A stretch of 64,000 nucleotides of DNA, from NCBI RefSeq assembly GCF_003977685.1, contig NZ_RYZH01000015.1, positions 62,001-126,000 on the forward strand, in the 5' to 3' direction. Below are positions 1 through 8,808 of this stretch, piece by piece. The stretch is from Tautonia sociabilis (lineage in GTDB: Bacteria; Planctomycetota; Planctomycetia; Isosphaerales; Isosphaeraceae). The stretch's first letter is position 1. Each line of letters opens with the position of its first letter. A program made the translations under genes and the position numbers. Under the pieces are notes generated by a model that worked only from the letters and a program-made list of their open reading frames with translations, had not been told where the DNA came from and searched no databases.

Positions 1-72
1 CGGTCCGCGGGTCGTCGGGTACGATCCGCAGACCAGCATCGAGGCGAGGCGCCCCGGGTCCGATCGTCCCGA

Positions 73-1464
73 TCAACCGGCCGTCGCCTCCCCTCCGGCC
101 TCGGCGAGGACGGGGACGACCTTCTGGCCGTCGGTGATCTGCGCGCCGCCGGCCCGGACGACCTGCTCGCCGCCGTCGAGCCCGGAGGCGACCCCGACGA
201 TGATCCCGTCCTCGTAATTGGTCGTGATCGGTCGCCTGCGGGCGGTGCCGTCGCTGACGACGTAGACGTACTTCTGCTCGCCGTCGCTGAGCAGTGCGGA
301 CGAGGGGATGACGGGGGTGTCGGAGAGCTCGTCGAGGTACACCGTCACGTAGCCGTAGTAGCCCGGCCGCAGGCGATGCCCGGGGTTCTCCAGATCGATC
401 TCGACCCGCATCATCCGAGAGCCCAGGTTCAGGGCGGGCGAGAAGCGCGTCACCTCCCCCTCGATCGACGCGTCGGGCAGGACGTTGACGCGGTCCAAGA
501 CCGCTCGGTCGCCCAGGTCGAGCAGCCGCACCTCGGCCATGGGCAAGTCGAGGTGGATGCGGACGCGGTCGAGCCGCGTGACTGTCAGCAGCGGCTCGGC
601 GGGACTGTTGCCCTCGGCCGACTGGATGAAGGCCCCCGTGTCGACCCAGCGACGAGTCACCTGACCGACGAAGGGTGCCCGGATCGTGGCGTACCGCAGC
701 ATCGTCTCGACGTATTCGAGGTCGGCCTGGGCGACGTCGACATTCGCCTGCGCGCTCTTCCGATCCGCGTGGGCCTTGGCCAGGCTGGCCTTCGCCGAGT
801 CGACCTGCGTCTTGGCGGTCCGGATGCTTGCCTCGACCGACTTCAACTCGGCCTCGGCCGCGGCGAGCCGGAACCTCGACTCGTCGACCAGGTCGCGCCG
901 CGCGGCGCTCTGCTCGACGAGGTTCTGGTAGCGCCGGTATTCGGCCTGGCGGAAGCCGACGAGCGCCTCCTTCGCGGCCCGGTCGGCCTTCGCCTCGTCG
1001 AGGGCGGCCTCGGCGTTGGCGACCAGGGCCTCGGTCTGGCGCACGGCCGCCTCCGCCTGGACGACGTCGGCCCGTGCCTGCTCGAGCTGGGCCCGGCGTC
1101 GTTGGAGGTCCTTGTGCATCTCGGGGACGTGGAGCCGGGCCAGCTCCTGCCCCTTCGTGACCTCGTCGCCGATGTCGACGTGGATCTCCTCCAGGTAGCC
1201 GCCGACCTTCGCGTAGAGTTCGGCCGTCTCGTAGCCCTCGACCGTGCCGGGCATCTCGATCGTCCGGGCGAGGTCGCGCTGCTCGACCCGGACAGTCTCG
1301 ATCCGCGGGACGTCCTCGCCAGCGGTCGCCCCTGTTTCCCGGGTGATCGGGTCGGCCGAGCTGGCATGGCCGCAGCCAGCGGCGACGAGAGCCGACAGGC
1401 CCGAGGCGATCAGGGCGGCGCCGATTCCTCGGGACCGATTCGCGATTCGTTCCGCAGGACTCAT
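73..1464 (-). CDS. RND efflux periplasmic adaptor (membrane fusion protein)
   Basis: Adaptor subunit that would link the inner-membrane RND pump encoded immediately upstream (1513-4770) to an outer-membrane channel. The 463-residue product starts with a hydrophobic signal ending in VAAGC (Cys about residue 31), which resembles a lipoprotein signal. The first half-lipoyl segment is around residues 75-112, followed by a long Ala/Glu/Lys-rich coiled-coil hairpin (about 113-250), the second half-lipoyl segment (RAPFVGQVTRRWVDTGAF) and a beta-barrel/membrane-proximal region with the typical LRPGYYGYV sequence. The length fits the HlyD/AcrA family. The gap to the pump gene is 48 bp, so co-transcription is likely. 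No TolC-type gene is visible, but the window edge is only 72 bp downstream. Substrate cannot be deduced. Confidence 0.93.
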   Translation of the reverse strand: MSPAERIANRSRGIGAALIASGLSALVAAGCGHASSADPITRETGATAGEDVPRIETVRVEQRDLARTIEMPGTVEGYETAELYAKVGGYLEEIHVDIGDEVTKGQELARLHVPEMHKDLQRRRAQLEQARADVVQAEAAVRQTEALVANAEAALDEAKADRAAKEALVGFRQAEYRRYQNLVEQSAARRDLVDESRFRLAAAEAELKSVEASIRTAKTQVDSAKASLAKAHADRKSAQANVDVAQADLEYVETMLRYATIRAPFVGQVTRRWVDTGAFIQSAEGNSPAEPLLTVTRLDRVRIHLDLPMAEVRLLDLGDRAVLDRVNVLPDASIEGEVTRFSPALNLGSRMMRVEIDLENPGHRLRPGYYGYVTVYLDELSDTPVIPSSALLSDGEQKYVYVVSDGTARRRPITTNYEDGIIVGVASGLDGGEQVVRAGGAQITDGQKVVPVLAEAGGEATAG

Positions 1465-1512
1465 CTCTCGTCCTCCTCGATGGCTTCGATCCGGTGCGCG
1501 GGGCGCACGAAC

Positions 1513-4500
1513 TCAGGCGAGGGCCGGCTCTACCACCCGGGCGGGGCGGGGACGCTTCAGCATCACGTACAGGCACGGCACGACCAGCAGCGACAGCACG
1601 GTCGCCCCCAGCACGCCGCCGATGATGGCGCGGGCCAGCGGGATGTTCGCCTCGCCGCCGCCGAAGCCGATGGCCATTGGCAGCAGCGCCAGCCAGGTGG
1701 TCATTGAGGTCATCAGGATCGGCCGCAGCCGCACCTTCGAGGCGTCGATGATCGCCTCGCGGACGCCCAGGCCCTCGCCGAGCCGGTGGTTGGCGAAGTC
1801 CACCAGGACGATTGAGTACTCCACCACGATCCCGACCATCATGATGATGCCCATGAAGGCCATGATCGACAGGTTCGTCCCGGTCAGCCACAGCAGCGCC
1901 ACGACGCCGACGAACCCCAGCGGCACGGTCAGCAGGATGATGAACGGGTCCAGGAAGCTGCGGAACTGGGCGACCATCACCAGGTAGACCAGGGCGATGG
2001 CGATCAGGAGCCCCTGGCCGAACTGCGCGAACGACTCGCGCATGCTGCGGACCTCGCCCTGCATCTCCATCGAGTACCCCCGGCCCTCGTAGGCGCCGGC
2101 CACGTCGTAGACCTGGCCCCGCTCGGTCTGCAGGGAGACCAGGGCCAACTCCGGGTCGGCCTCCAGGCGGCGTTCGATCGCGGCGACGACCGAGCCGACG
2201 TCGAAGCCGGGGAGGACGTTGGCGTAGACGTCCGTGGCCCGGGTGATGTTGCGGTGGTTGATCACCGCCGGGCCCGTCGTCTGCTCGATCTCGGCGACGT
2301 TGCGCAGCAGGGTCGGGCGCTGCGTCCCGGGGCCGGTGATCGGGATGTTGCGGAGCGTGTTCAGCGAGTCGATGTCCTCCTCGCGGTACTGCACGCCCAT
2401 GAAGTAGTGGTTGCCGTTGCTCTCGTCGATCCAGAAGGCCGGCTCGAAGTTGATCGAGCTGTTGGTGGCGCTGACGAGGTTCTTCATCACGTTGTCGACC
2501 GTCACCCCCTGGTAGGTCGCCAGCGTGCGGTCCATCTCGACGTTGAGCACCGGGTAGTCCATCCGCTGGGCGACCCGCACGTCGGCCGTGCCGGGAACCT
2601 CCTCGGCCCGCTCCTTGACGAGGTGGGCGATCTCCTGGGCGGTGTGCAAGTCCGACCCGGTGATCTGGAAGTGGATCGGCGACGGCTCGCCCATGTTCAG
2701 GGCCGCGGTCATCATGCCGCCGGTGTCGAAGGCGAACTCGACGCTGGGGAACTTCTCCTCCAGCTCCCGGCGCAGCTCGGTGACCAGCCCGAAGACGCCG
2801 GGCTTGCCGGCCTTGTCCTTGAGCTGCACGAGCATGAAGGCGTCCATCACGCCGGTGTTCGGCGTGTAGGCCGCCGGCCAGTCCATCAGGACACCGATGT
2901 TGGAGATCAGCATTTGAAGCTTGGACTCGGGATGCGATTCCTCGCCGATGCCGAAGCCGGGGTCGGGCTCGCCGAGCCGGTCGACGATCGCCGCCTCGAT
3001 CCCCGCGATCGTCTCCTCGGTCCGCTCGATCCGCGTCCCCGACGGCAGGCGGACGTACATGGTGAACTGCCCGGCGTCGACGGGGGGGAAGAGCTCCTGG
3101 CCGAGGCCCAGCAACAGGAGCACCGAACCACCGAACAGGGCGAACGCCGCCAGCGCGACCCCGTAGCGGACCCGGACGAGCCCCCTCAGGAGCCGATCGT
3201 AGGCCCGGAGCACGAACCCCTCACGGCCCGACGACGACCCGCCGTGGCCGCCGGCATCCCGCGCGGCCTCGCCCAGCTTCATGAAGCTGGCGCAATAGGC
3301 CGGGACCAGCGTCATCGACAGCACGAACGAGGCGATGATCGCCACGCAGGCGGCCACCGCCAGCGGCGTGAAGAGGAACTTGGCGATGCCGGACAGATAG
3401 ACGATCGGGAAGAAGACGACGCAGAACGTGACGGTCGAGACGAAGATCGGCATCGCCACCTCGCCGGCGCCGTCCAGGGCCGCCTGCACCGGCGGCTTGC
3501 CCATCTGCGCGTGGCGGACGACGTTCTCCAGCACCACGATCGACTGGTCGACCAGGATGCCCACGGCCAGGGCCAGCCCGCCGAGGGTCATCGCGTTGAT
3601 CGTGTCGCCCGTGTAGAACAGGCCGATGATCGCCGCGAGGATCGACAGCGGGATCGCCAGGAAGATCACCAATGACGACCGGAAGCTGCGGAGGAAGACC
3701 AGCACGACCAACCCGGCCAGCACGGCCCCCAAGCCGGCGGCGACCTGCAGCCCGGTGATGCTCTGTCGGACGCCGATCGACTGGTCCATCACGACGCTCA
3801 GCACCAGGCTCTGCATCTTCGGGTCGTCGGAGTTCATCTCCTTCAGGCGGTTGAGGATGCGGTCCAGCCGGTCCTTGATCGCGTCGACGATCTCGATGGT
3901 GTTGGCGCCCGGCTGGCGGTAGATCGGGATGTAGACCTGGCGGGCGCCGTTGATCCGCACGGCGTTGGTCTGGATCTGGCCGGCGTCCTGCACCTCGCCG
4001 ACGTCGCGCATCAGGACCATGGCACCGTCGACGACCTTGATCGGCGTCTGGTTGATCTTCTCGACCGTGTCGGGCAGGGCGTTGGTGAAGATCTGGAAGT
4101 CGACCTCGCCCATCTTGGCGTTGCCGGCCGGGATGAGCACGTTCTGCTCCAGCAGCGCCTTCTGCACGTCCATCAAGGACAGCCCGCGCGCCTCCAGCTT
4201 CTCCCGATCGACGTAGGCCAGGATGCGCCGCAGCTTGCCGCCGTAGACGGCCGGGGCGATGACGCCCTGAATCGCCTGGAGGCGGTTGCGCAGCTCGAAG
4301 TAGGCGATGTCGTAGAGCTCCTTCTCGTTCATCTCCGTGCTGGAGACGGTCACCAGGCAGAGCGGCACCGAGGCCGTCGGGTCGAAGGGCATGACCATCG
4401 GCGGGATGGTCCCCGGCGGCAGGTAGTACATGTCGCTGACCGCGTAGCTCGTGACCTGGCTCATCGCCGAGTCCATCGAGATGTCTTCGCGGAAGAAGTT

Positions 4501-4770
4501 CTTGACGATGCTGACGCCAAGCATCGCCTTGGCCTCCTGGTGGTCGATGCCGACCGACTGGCCGGTCCAGCGCTCGAGCCGGCTCATGATGTCGCGCTCC
4601 ATCACCTCCGGCGGCATGCCGGGGTAGAACGTGACGATCTGCACGGCCGGGGTCTTGAAGATCGGCAGCAGGTCGGCCGGGATCTTCTGATACGACGTCA
4701 CGCCCACGACCAGGACGGCCAGGGCCATGACGACGACCAGATAAGGATTCTTGAGAGCAGTACGAATCAT
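1513..4770 (-). CDS. RND family efflux pump, inner-membrane transporter
   Basis: Proton-driven resistance-nodulation-division transporter, 1085 residues, the normal size for the AcrB/HAE1 family. I chose the ATG at 4770 (MIRTALKNPYL) because it opens directly on the first membrane helix and has a GGAGA ribosome-binding site about 7 nt upstream; the same frame stays open to 5145, but that extension is basic and low-complexity. Two repeats are visible, each one membrane helix, a large periplasmic loop and a bundle of helices. The usual Asp-Asp proton-relay pair of helix 4 reads V-D-Q-S here (GILVDQSIVVLENV), so the second acid is Gln. It follows the sigma/anti-sigma genes and precedes the adaptor gene. 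Whether it exports drugs, metals or lipids cannot be told from sequence. Confidence 0.95.
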   Translation of the reverse strand: MIRTALKNPYLVVVMALAVLVVGVTSYQKIPADLLPIFKTPAVQIVTFYPGMPPEVMERDIMSRLERWTGQSVGIDHQEAKAMLGVSIVKNFFREDISMDSAMSQVTSYAVSDMYYLPPGTIPPMVMPFDPTASVPLCLVTVSSTEMNEKELYDIAYFELRNRLQAIQGVIAPAVYGGKLRRILAYVDREKLEARGLSLMDVQKALLEQNVLIPAGNAKMGEVDFQIFTNALPDTVEKINQTPIKVVDGAMVLMRDVGEVQDAGQIQTNAVRINGARQVYIPIYRQPGANTIEIVDAIKDRLDRILNRLKEMNSDDPKMQSLVLSVVMDQSIGVRQSITGLQVAAGLGAVLAGLVVLVFLRSFRSSLVIFLAIPLSILAAIIGLFYTGDTINAMTLGGLALAVGILVDQSIVVLENVVRHAQMGKPPVQAALDGAGEVAMPIFVSTVTFCVVFFPIVYLSGIAKFLFTPLAVAACVAIIASFVLSMTLVPAYCASFMKLGEAARDAGGHGGSSSGREGFVLRAYDRLLRGLVRVRYGVALAAFALFGGSVLLLLGLGQELFPPVDAGQFTMYVRLPSGTRIERTEETIAGIEAAIVDRLGEPDPGFGIGEESHPESKLQMLISNIGVLMDWPAAYTPNTGVMDAFMLVQLKDKAGKPGVFGLVTELRRELEEKFPSVEFAFDTGGMMTAALNMGEPSPIHFQITGSDLHTAQEIAHLVKERAEEVPGTADVRVAQRMDYPVLNVEMDRTLATYQGVTVDNVMKNLVSATNSSINFEPAFWIDESNGNHYFMGVQYREEDIDSLNTLRNIPITGPGTQRPTLLRNVAEIEQTTGPAVINHRNITRATDVYANVLPGFDVGSVVAAIERRLEADPELALVSLQTERGQVYDVAGAYEGRGYSMEMQGEVRSMRESFAQFGQGLLIAIALVYLVMVAQFRSFLDPFIILLTVPLGFVGVVALLWLTGTNLSIMAFMGIIMMVGIVVEYSIVLVDFANHRLGEGLGVREAIIDASKVRLRPILMTSMTTWLALLPMAIGFGGGEANIPLARAIIGGVLGATVLSLLVVPCLYVMLKRPRPARVVEPALA

Positions 4771-4784
4771 GAATGTCTCCGATG

Positions 4785-4913
4785 ATTCCGACCGAGCGTG
4801 GCGCCGCAGGCCGCGACGCCGACGACGAGCATCTGATGACGGGCCGGTGACGTCCGCTGGTCGAGGCCGGCTCCCGAGGGGACGCGGCCCCACGGCTCCG
4901 GCGACTCCGGCTC
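4785..4913 (-). pseudogene. Duplicated fragment of the anti-sigma factor gene
   Basis: About 43 codons match residues of the anti-sigma factor encoded at 5336-6328: GLDQRTSPARHQMLVVGVAA here against GLDQRAAPTRHWVLVAGVAA there, with similarity running from PESPEPWGR to the membrane helix. Nothing upstream or downstream of this block resembles the zinc-finger or sensor parts, so it is an orphan piece. It probably arose from a local partial duplication followed by loss of both ends. It lies between the small protein at 4950-5339 and the pump gene, inside what looks like one transcription unit. Confidence 0.7.
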
Positions 4914-4949
4914 GGCTCCCGCGATCGGTGCCGACGAGTGTTCCATCAC

Positions 4950-5339
4950 TTATCTCCGATGATCGCGGGCCGCGATTCGTCGGCCACCCTTCGTGCGACC
5001 CGCGTGAGCTTCGTGCCATCCCGGCAAGTCCGCCAAATCGCACCAGGCGTATCGGGCCGGCCCGATTTCGTGTGAACTGATCGACCTCCACGGCCCGGGA
5101 GACTGCCCGAGCCCGCTGACTTGTCGCTGCAAGTTCTCCAACCACCGGCGGATCGGCGTCGGCGGCCCGTGGTCCATCCGCGCCAGGAGCCGCGAGACCC
5201 GCCGGGTAAAGGTCGCTATCTCACTCGGGCAGCACCCGCCCGCAGCGGTGATTCGCGACGCATCAGCCGCCAGTTCCCGCACCTCGGCTGCAAGCCAGGC
5301 CGCCTGCGGATACGTCGCCTCCTCGATCGCCATCGTCAC
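4950..5339 (-). CDS. Small conserved-looking protein of unknown function in the sigma/efflux operon
   Basis: The product is 129 residues from a GTG at 5339 or 127 from the ATG at 5333. The GTG overlaps the anti-sigma stop (GTGA), which argues for translational coupling. The first 75 residues look like a folded, helical domain (RELAADASRITAAGG, then FTRRVSRLLARMD and RRWLENLQRQV). The remaining 50 residues are rich in Arg/Gly/Pro and may be out-of-frame tail or disordered. No family was recognised. Position suggests a role linked to the sigma/anti-sigma pair or the efflux pump. Confidence 0.5.
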   Translation of the reverse strand: MTMAIEEATYPQAAWLAAEVRELAADASRITAAGGCCPSEIATFTRRVSRLLARMDHGPPTPIRRWLENLQRQVSGLGQSPGPWRSISSHEIGPARYAWCDLADLPGWHEAHAGRTKGGRRIAARDHRR

Positions 5340-6328
5340 ACCCCCCTCGGGATCGTCGGCGCATTGCCGGTGAGCCGGGCCGCCCTCGTCAGCCCGGAGA
5401 AGTCGCGGCGATCGATCCCTGGATCGGTGCTCCCCCAGCGAGGTCGTCGCGCCAGGCGGACGGCAAGGCGGCCTCGCCCCATCTCCCCGGCGATCTTGTC
5501 GTCTTCGGGCCGGATGAGATGCCGGGGCCGTCCGGAGGGATGAGCCTCGTGGTAGCTGCCGTAGGCGTCGAGGATCCTAAGGAGCTGGCCGGGCTCCGCC
5601 CGCCCGACGACGAGCACGATGTTGCGGTCGACGACCGCCATCGCCATCTCGTAGGGCCCCTGGCGGCAGCGGTGCGTCCCCTCGCGGTGGATGGCGTCCC
5701 GCTGGTGCGGGAACGCGTCGAGGCTCTCGCGCGGGAGGACGAAGATGGAGACGGGGGAGTCGCCGACCTCACCCACGAGGTAGGCCGCCGGGCGGTCGGC
5801 CAGCGCGCAGACCCCTGTCCCGCGGACCGCGAAGCCCGCGTCGCGCCGCGGCGGGCAGCGGACCGGGAACGACACCCGGCGGCGCAGGTAGCGCTCGACC
5901 TCCAGGTCCGAGCGGCTGCGGAACGGGACCGACTCCCGACCGTCCACGAGCCGTTCGTGCCAGGCGGCGGTCAGCTCGGCGAGGTCCGCACCCCCGGGAT
6001 CCGGGGCGGAGGCCCACGGCCCGAGCCAGGCGATCGCTGCGAGCGTGGCGGCGCAGGCCGCCACGCCGGCGACCAACACCCAGTGGCGGGTCGGTGCCGC
6101 CCGCTGGTCGAGGCCGGAGCCCGCGAGGACGCGGGCCCACAACTCCGGGGTCTCCGGCCCGGCCCGCAGCTTCTCGGCGATCAGGTGCTCGAGTCGGCTC
6201 TCCTGGTGGAACCAGCGGGCGCAGTCGGGGCACGTCGCCAGGTGCTCGCCGACCTGCAGGTGCAGCTCGGCGTCGCCCTCGGAGTCGTGGTACAGGTTCC
6301 AGTGCCGTCGCGCTTCGTCGCAGGTCAT
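5336..6328 (-). CDS. Membrane-anchored zinc-finger anti-sigma factor
   Basis: A 330-residue protein likely to sequester the ECF sigma factor encoded directly upstream. The N-terminal 40 residues carry the anti-sigma zinc motif (MTCDEARRHW, then HLATCPDC, giving His-x3-Cys-x2-Cys). One transmembrane helix follows at about residues 82-106 (VLVAGVAACAATLAAIAWLG), leaving an extracytoplasmic domain of about 220 residues that could sense envelope stress. The gene starts 81 bp after the sigma gene and overlaps the next small gene. The genes downstream encode an RND pump, so the regulon probably includes this efflux system. A degraded partial copy of this gene lies at 4785-4913. Confidence 0.85.
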   Translation of the reverse strand: MTCDEARRHWNLYHDSEGDAELHLQVGEHLATCPDCARWFHQESRLEHLIAEKLRAGPETPELWARVLAGSGLDQRAAPTRHWVLVAGVAACAATLAAIAWLGPWASAPDPGGADLAELTAAWHERLVDGRESVPFRSRSDLEVERYLRRRVSFPVRCPPRRDAGFAVRGTGVCALADRPAAYLVGEVGDSPVSIFVLPRESLDAFPHQRDAIHREGTHRCRQGPYEMAMAVVDRNIVLVVGRAEPGQLLRILDAYGSYHEAHPSGRPRHLIRPEDDKIAGEMGRGRLAVRLARRPRWGSTDPGIDRRDFSGLTRAARLTGNAPTIPRGV

Positions 6329-6409
6329 CGTTGGCCTCCCCCGACACCTGTGCCGGACCCGGCAGGACAGTTGATCTGAGCGGCGAGGATCGGTCGACCC
6401 GGGAACGCC

Positions 6410-6970
6410 TCATTCGATCTCAGCCCCGCCCGGGCCGAGCAGTCCCCTCTCCCCACCGAAGTCTGCGAGTCGCTCCCGGAGCCTCTGGCGGGCCCGCGAC
6501 AGGCTGGTCATCACCGTGCCCAGCGGGATGCCCAGGATCTCGGCCATCTCGCGGTACTTGAACTCGCCGATGGCCCGGAGCAGCACCACGGCCTGCTCCT
6601 GCGGGGGCAGGCCGCGGACGGCCTCGGCCAGCACCTCGTCGCACTGTTCCAGGACCGCGTCCGGATCGTCCCGCAGGGCCTCGACGAGCGGCGCATCCGC
6701 CGGCATCTGCCACGTCGGCTCGACGAGCACCTCGACCTTGGATCCCATCACCTGCGGGGCGCGCCCGGAGCGGCGGTTCGCATTGAGGATCTCGCCGTTG
6801 ATGTAGCGGAAGATCCAGGCCCGGAAGTTCGTGCCCTCGACGTACAGGTCGAAGTCTCGGTAGGCGTTGGCGACCGCGGCCTGCAGCACGTCGCCGACCT
6901 CGCCCCGGTCCCGGAGCGAGCGGCGGCAATACGCCTCGAGCGCCCCGCGGAGGGGGCCCAGGTGCCGCAT
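6410..6970 (-). CDS. ECF-type RNA polymerase sigma factor
   Basis: A 186-residue sigma-70 family protein of the extracytoplasmic-function group. Region 2 contains DVLQAAVANAYRDFD and FRAWIFRYINGEILNANRR. Region 4 contains LPPQEQAVVLLRAIGEFKYR and an HTH reading EMAEILGIPLGTVMTSLSRA. The start is unsettled: the ATG at 6970 gives MRHLGPL, while a TTG at 7003 adds 11 residues and has an AGAAGAGAAG purine stretch upstream. It heads the operon sigma, anti-sigma, small protein, RND pump, adaptor. An IS element lies only about 130 bp upstream of the start, so the native promoter may be intact only within that short interval. Confidence 0.9.
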   Translation of the reverse strand: MRHLGPLRGALEAYCRRSLRDRGEVGDVLQAAVANAYRDFDLYVEGTNFRAWIFRYINGEILNANRRSGRAPQVMGSKVEVLVEPTWQMPADAPLVEALRDDPDAVLEQCDEVLAEAVRGLPPQEQAVVLLRAIGEFKYREMAEILGIPLGTVMTSLSRARQRLRERLADFGGERGLLGPGGAEIE

Positions 6971-7129
6971 GAAGCTCTCGGCTTTCGATCGCTCACGAGA
7001 CAAGGCTTCTCTTCTTCCGATCGGACGCCGTGGACGGCTTGCTCTCCAACCAAGGGAATGTCGGGAGGGGCGTGAATTATTTCGAGAGCGGCGAGGGTCT
7101 CGAGGGTGGGACGATTGAATGGCCTGTCC

Positions 7130-7148
7130 TGCAAGCTGCTCTTTGCCA
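7130..7148 (+). repeat. Left terminal inverted repeat of the IS element
   Basis: TGCAAGCTGCTCTTTGCCA; pairs with 8608-8625. It lies 14 bp beyond the transposase stop codon. Confidence 0.75.
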
Positions 7149-7161
7149 GTGGCGACCTGCG

Positions 7162-8505
7162 TCAGGCCACCATCCTGACCACTCCTTCCAGCAGTGGGCG
7201 GATTTTCTCCGACCACGGCAGCGGTAGCCTGACCCGCCGGAATTCCTCCTCGACCATCGACCGCTGCAACGCCTTGCGGCGGTCGGCGTGCGACGGCCGA
7301 CGATCCGGATCGTCCCACGGGCGATCCCGGCGGTCCCTGACTTCCTCGGCCGGGCGGCCCCAGGCCCACACCTCGACCAGCGTGTGGACCCAGAGGTTGA
7401 GGTTCAACGCCCCGACGTTCGACCACACCCGCCGCAACTGCACCTGCTCGATCCCCTCGACCTCCTTCAGGTCGGCGAAGCCCTGCTCGATCGCCCATCG
7501 ATCGTGGATCGCCTGGACGATCGCCTCGACCGAGGCACCGGGGTCGGTGCAGAGGTAGGCCCGCCACTCGCCATCCGGCTCCTCGACGATCACCACCCGG
7601 ATCGTGCCCCCGGCCGGCCGCCAGGTCGCCAGGAAGCTCTTGGCCATGCGGATCACCTCCCGCCCCCTGATGGTCGAGGCCCGCACCTCCTGCCATCCCC
7701 GCCGCTGCCCGGCCCGCTTGGCCAGGCTGATCGAGCCCTTGCCGTAGATCGGCGGGCGGCCTCGCCCTCGCTTCTGCCCCGGCTTGAGCGGCGGCGGCAG
7801 GTCGCTCAGGTCGGCATCCCGTCTCAGCCGGGCGACGACGACGAAGCCGGCCCGCTTGGCCGGCTTGAGAAACTCCCGGTTGCCGTAGGCCCCATCGACG
7901 GCGACCCAGGGCCGTCGCCCCGGATCGGCGATCCGGCCCCCCGCCCAGCCGATCAACTCGGCGGCCAGTTGCGGCTTGGTGCGGAAGTCCCACTCGACCT
8001 CGTCGGGCAGATCGGGGATGTCCCTGTCCCGGATGTAGAGCCGCCCCAGCAGCGGCAGGCCGACGACCCCACCCTGATGGTGGTGGACGATGCGGCTGAG
8101 AACCACCCAACTGTGACCATAGAGGAACTTCGATCCGGCCGGCCCCGGCGTGGGGTTGTGATGGACGCCGGCCCCCTGGACCTCGGGGCCGTATCGCTTC
8201 GTCGGCGTGTCGTCGATCGCCAGCAGCAGCCGCTCCTCCGGGGCGATCCGGCCGAGGACCAGGCCGAGCAGGACCGTGGCGACTTGGGTCACCTTGCGGC
8301 CGAGGTGGTCGAGGAAGTAGTAGTAGGATCGGAAGGCCCGGCCGATGCCGGCGGCCCGCCACCAGCTGGAGGCGGTGCGGCGGCCGGAGGCCATGAGGAT
8401 GCCGGCGACGACGGGGGCCAGTCGCCAGGCACAGCGGCGATGCAGCGGGGCGGCCAGGGCGGCGACCCAGGCGGCCCACTGGGCGGTCAGCGTGATGGCG
8501 AACAC
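7162..8505 (-). CDS. IS701-family DDE transposase
   Basis: A 447-residue transposase that would cut and paste the element. The first catalytic Asp is in LLLAIDDTPTKRYG (about residue 97), the second in PWVAVDGAYGNREFL, and the Glu in RWAIEQGFADLKEVEG. These three blocks and the DDTPTK sequence are typical of the DDE_5/IS701 group. The reading frame is intact and both inverted repeats are present, so the element may still be active. It is transcribed in the same direction as the sigma-factor operon; read-through could affect that operon. Confidence 0.9.
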   Translation of the reverse strand: MFAITLTAQWAAWVAALAAPLHRRCAWRLAPVVAGILMASGRRTASSWWRAAGIGRAFRSYYYFLDHLGRKVTQVATVLLGLVLGRIAPEERLLLAIDDTPTKRYGPEVQGAGVHHNPTPGPAGSKFLYGHSWVVLSRIVHHHQGGVVGLPLLGRLYIRDRDIPDLPDEVEWDFRTKPQLAAELIGWAGGRIADPGRRPWVAVDGAYGNREFLKPAKRAGFVVVARLRRDADLSDLPPPLKPGQKRGRGRPPIYGKGSISLAKRAGQRRGWQEVRASTIRGREVIRMAKSFLATWRPAGGTIRVVIVEEPDGEWRAYLCTDPGASVEAIVQAIHDRWAIEQGFADLKEVEGIEQVQLRRVWSNVGALNLNLWVHTLVEVWAWGRPAEEVRDRRDRPWDDPDRRPSHADRRKALQRSMVEEEFRRVRLPLPWSEKIRPLLEGVVRMVA

Positions 8506-8607
8506 CCTCGTCCCTCCCCGGTGCGATTGCGGCGGTGTTGCAACCGCAAGCGTGCCGGGAGGGCGGGGGCTCGTTCAAGCCCCGAGCCGTCGGACAGCCG
8601 TCAGAAG

Positions 8608-8625
8608 TGGCAAAGAGCAGCTGCA
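8608..8625 (+). repeat. Right terminal inverted repeat of the IS element
   Basis: TGGCAAAGAGCAGCTGCA; pairs with 7130-7148. A related sequence, TGGCAACGAGCAG, occurs about 20 bp further right and may be a relic of an earlier end. Confidence 0.75.
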
Positions 8626-8808
8626 AGTGGCGTGCGTCGAGAAATGGCAACGAGCAGATGGCCCGTCCGCCGTCGCCGGCGATGGATGCCCGGGCCGTCC
8701 GCTCGGAATGGTCACCCATCGCGGTGGCGATGGAGCCCATGAAAGGAACTTGTGGTGGTCGGGCCGTGGGGTTCGACGGGTCCCGGCGGCCGACCGATCC
8801 TCACCGGT

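Larger units (their letters stand above)
7130..8625 (-). mobile_element. IS701-like insertion sequence
   Basis: A single DDE transposase gene is bracketed by terminal inverted repeats. The core is a perfect 15-bp match: AGCTGCTCTTTGCCA at 7134-7148 and its reverse complement at 8608-8622. One indel extends the match to TGCAAGCTGCT on the left and TGCAGCTGCT on the right. Total length is about 1.5 kb, normal for the family. I could not identify a target-site duplication, so the exact ends are uncertain by a few bases. It is inserted upstream of the sigma-factor operon. Confidence 0.8.

Noticed and set aside
1..72. Start of another minus-strand gene (an ATG at 39)
   Set aside because: Only 13 codons are visible before the window edge, without any motif.
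4771..5145. N-terminal extension of the RND pump frame
   Set aside because: Low-complexity Arg-rich translation without a ribosome-binding site; the ATG at 4770 begins at the first membrane helix.
7126..8630. Target-site duplication of the IS
   Set aside because: No matching 3-9 bp flanks could be found at any reasonable placement of the ends.
6971..8740. The sigma-factor frame staying open far upstream across the IS
   Set aside because: The extra translation is the shadow of the transposase; sigma region 2 begins near 6970.
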